From NCBI GenBank assembly GCA_008931825.1, contig QXVZ01008373.1:62001-126000 (forward strand): a stretch of 64,000 bases of DNA, in the 5' to 3' direction. Under the pieces are notes generated by a model. That model made no database searches. It saw only the letters and a list, made by a program, of their open reading frames with translations, and had not been told where the DNA came from. This document shows, piece by piece, positions 60,971 through 64,000 of this stretch. Origin of the DNA: Phallusia fumigata (taxonomy: Eukaryota > Chordata > Ascidiacea > Phlebobranchia > Ascidiidae). The first letter of the stretch is position 1, and every line of letters starts with the position of its first letter. Position numbers and translations under genes: made by a program.

Positions 60971-63524
60971 AGTGCAACGTGGGTAACACTATAACATGTA
61001 CATAACTTTAAGTTTTACTATTGGTTTTGTTGCAAATTATGGGTTTGTTTGTTATGTCCTGTGCTTTACCCATAGTATTTGCTACCTTACTTTTTTTAAC
61101 CTCACCCCTGGACCCCAGACCCAAACTGTTGGTATGACTGATTTTTTCAACGGCCCAAAACCCATCTCTGGGGCGGCATTTTTCCTGAAAAGCTAACCCA
61201 ATATTACATAATGAACGTTGTTTTGTTAAAGCAACCATAGCTCAGCCCGTGTAAAACAGTTTCTTAAGGTTCCAAGGTAAAAGCTACAAAATTCATCCAA
61301 CTTGCGAACATGTTTGTCTCACGAGGCTTTTGTGGTAAATCGTAAAACCCTACGGATATCATACTCATGCACCCTGCGGGAAACCACAAAACATAAAACA
61401 GTTTTAAAGAATTGTTTTAATGGCCACCAGATGATGACAATGAGTTAAAACACACTTTGGTTCAAGTACAGCCTGTTCCAAAAAGTAAAATTGTTCGTAG
61501 TTAAACATGAATATTAGCTAAGACTTACTTTTTCCAGCAGTTCATAACACTCGAGAATATAGTTCTTTAAACAGCCTTCTGAAGCTAGCCTTGAACTACT
61601 CCCAAGCAAAAGTACTGCAACTCTTCAGCTGCAAGCCGCCACTTTAATTAACGAAGTCCTGCGGAAAACCAAAGAAATTCTTTGGGCAAACTCGAGGTTT
61701 GTTACGCTTCAGTGCGTCTCTCAAAGCACCCCAATATTTTTTGTTTTGGAAAGGCTAACAAAATACAAAAGAAAACAGGATAGCATACCTCATATATCGG
61801 GGTTCCTTGGTGATTTATTTTTATCCACGAAAAAGCATAAAAGCGTTTTATGTGCAAAAGGCTTGGTGATTGTTTTAATATTATTGCGTTTGTGACGCTA
61901 TGAATTCTTTTACCAAGCGACAAAAATACCTGTGCAAGCATGCAAGCTTCCAAGCGACGCATTATTTTGAAACAAACGTATTTTGACGAATCATAATTCA
62001 CAGTGCGTGCCCCGCGATGTGACGTACCTCGGTAGCAATATGACGACATGTTATTAGTTGCTTTTTGGCCACAAACAACTGTAGGTTAACATTCATTACC
62101 GTATGGTTTATTTGCATTGACATCTCTGGTTGGGATAAAACTTATTTCGAGGCAAACTGTTTACGTTTTTTTAATTATTTCCGGCGTATTGCTGAAGCGC
62201 CATTACTTTTTCTGCATTATGCTAACAAAAATATAAAAAAGCGTTAACCATTTGTCCGTTGAACTGTAAACATGGCGATCTTTTGAGGCAGGAAAAATAA
62301 TTTTTTTAACCTAGTATTTTTAACACACAACAGCATTTTTGCCATTCACAGAAGACAAACAAAATCACCATGTTTGTACCAAAATTTATTACAACAGATG
62401 GAAAAAACAGAAAAACAAAAGAAAAACAGATGAATAGGGGGTCAACTTGACCCCCAATCTTGCACTTGGCCCATAACAGGGCGCCACTAGTGTTTGAAGG
62501 GATAACAAAATACACAACAATTGTGTAGCACAAATAGAGAAAAGCAAAAACTGGAAAAAAACTATTTACAATTACATTGTCGTTGCATTGCAGATTTCTC
62601 AAAACACAAAAAGCTAAAAGCAAATGGTTTGGAAAGAGAAAAAACAAAAAGCACACTAAAGAATGTTGGTTAGTTGTTTTGTGCTGGTCAACAGCTCAAT
62701 TCTGGTATTGTTGGCTTAAGTCCTCCATACAAAGTCTTATAACAAGGACACCAAGCCAAAAAGAAAAAAATAACAAGTTTATGCCTGCAAACATCAATAT
62801 AACAGTTGTATTGCAATGATCCCATGAATCAACCCTTTAACAAAGCCATTTTTTGCAAAATAAACTGTAAAGAATCCCAACAAAAGAATGCACAGTTCCA
62901 ATTTGTTAACGCCCATCAGCGAGGTCACTAAATGGTCATTATAGTTGCTTGAGGTACATGGGCAAGAATATTAGCTGTGTACACCATCACCAAGCAAAGC
63001 CAGCATATGAACTGTGATATTTATACAGTGGAGAACACACCAATGACACAACATAGAGATCTGGGAGAGTGTGGCTAAAACAGTTTTAGGGTTATTAAGG
63101 ATTCTTAGATGTACTGGCTAAACTGGATAACTTCAAAGCAAGATTTGAAACCCATGGTCGAAACTATAAACAGCATGTTTTGTTGCTCACATGGTAGTGT
63201 TCTGCTGCCTAAAAAAGCAGTATGTGGCAGTAACATATTTAATTTATTGCCTCTTGAGGTTTTGTTGGGAAGGTCATGAATTTTTTTGTTAAACTTGTGC
63301 CATAAATCCCACAAAGAATAAAAACAAAAAACAGAAATAGAATTGCTACTTAAAACAACCTAGCTTCAACCATACACGCAAGACAAAACTACCTGTAGGT
63401 GACAAAAAATGCAGTCAATCCCAGACTGGCCTGAGCCACCGGCACTTGTTATCATGTTGAGACAAAGCAGGACTTGTATGCATTGGAGTGGCATAAAATA
63501 GAAAAAAAAACAAAGAAAATATTG
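60971..63524. other. CLCA copy 2 downstream DNA and RING gene 3' flank
   Basis: About 61100-61190 still resembles DNA downstream of CLCA copy 1. The part from roughly 62.3 to 63.5 kb probably includes the 3' UTR of the minus-strand RING gene. No other coding content was recognised. Confidence 0.4.
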
Positions 63525-64000
63525 TTATACTGGCTCAACCGTGACAAGTGTTTGTGTTCGGACTTCAGTTTGTAGGCATTCTTGGCAGGAATCCTCTTCC
63601 ATTGGAGGCAAGGTCTCATCTTCTGGTGTTACGAGACCAGAATTGACCAACTCTTTTGTGATCGGTAGAAAGACAAGGAGTGTTTTAGTGATTCGTTTTC
63701 TGCATATTGGGCAGTTCTGTAGAAGATAAGGAATATATATGGGTAATGACAACAGGTAAATAAAACCCTGATCAGGGTCACTCTTAGATATTGCAAATAA
63801 ACCGAAGGGTATGTAATCCTCCAGTAGCATACCATGAAACAAACCATGTTTTATTAGACATATATGACTATTAAAATCCAAAAAAATAGCAATTTTCTAC
63901 AAACCTCGCACCGCTGAGCACAGGAATTGCAGCAAACTTGGTGACCACAAGGAACAAAAGCGCTTTGGATTTCAGAGTCAAAACATATTCGACATGACAG
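63525..64000 (-). CDS. C-terminal RING finger protein (5' part outside the window)
   Basis: Two exons on the minus strand: 63905 to the window edge (32 codons visible) and 63525-63716 (64 codons, stop TAA at 63527-63525), joined in phase 0. The visible end encodes a C3HC4 [24 protein letters not shown] and, after the intron, [10 protein letters not shown] 50-residue acidic tail follows ([17 protein letters not shown]) and ends VEPV. C-terminal RINGs of this kind (as in IAP, MIB or RNF34 type ligases) recruit E2 enzymes to transfer ubiquitin, so an E3 ligase is likely. Which family cannot be decided without the upstream domains. Confidence 0.8.

Noticed and set aside
62306-62656. Minus-strand open frame of 116 codons rich in Phe/Leu/Val
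   Set aside because: Low-complexity AT-rich 3' flank of the RING gene; no splice links and no homology recognised.

Overview
The window looks like genomic DNA of an ascidian (sea squirt), most likely the genus Ciona. This is inferred from AT-rich DNA, compact multi-exon genes with introns of a few hundred bases, chordate-type proteins (ECI2 with an ACBP domain, GARS1, CLCA), and many small hAT-type DNA elements and tRNA-derived repeats. Gene models were built by hand from open frames, GT..AG junctions and codon phase. The multi-exon models stay in phase throughout, except for one suspected extra base in the first gene.

Layout: (1) 2.1-8.7 kb, plus strand, a 5'-incomplete secreted protein of VWC and thrombospondin type 1 modules. 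(2) 10.4-24.2 kb, plus strand, three tandem enoyl-CoA delta isomerase genes. The first is a complete ECI2 with a mitochondrial-type leader and an ACBP domain. The next two lack ACBP and end in AKL, a peroxisomal signal. (3) 25.5-27.7 kb, minus strand, an intronless glycyl-tRNA synthetase with a mitochondrial and a cytosolic start and a tiny uORF. (4) 29.8-40.4 kb, a segmental duplication whose two units each carry a two-exon orphan 7TM (GPCR-like) gene. The first copy has an in-frame stop. A foldback-like element with 9-bp repeats in its ends lies in the first unit, and two hAT elements lie in the second. (5) 43.0-61.0 kb, a tandem pair of CLCA genes. The first is complete (21 exons, 1064 residues). 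The second is truncated after the VWA region and its 3' part is decayed. (6) 63.5-64.0 kb, minus strand, the last two exons of a protein with a C-terminal RING finger, running off the window.

The clearest shared theme is local duplication followed by divergence. It produced the ECI triplet (split between mitochondrion and peroxisome), the 7TM pair and the CLCA pair, with mobile elements in one copy and not the other giving relative dates. The ECI genes would serve beta-oxidation of unsaturated fatty acids. The CLCA genes would act in secretion at epithelia. The 7TM pair is the most likely lineage-specific novelty.
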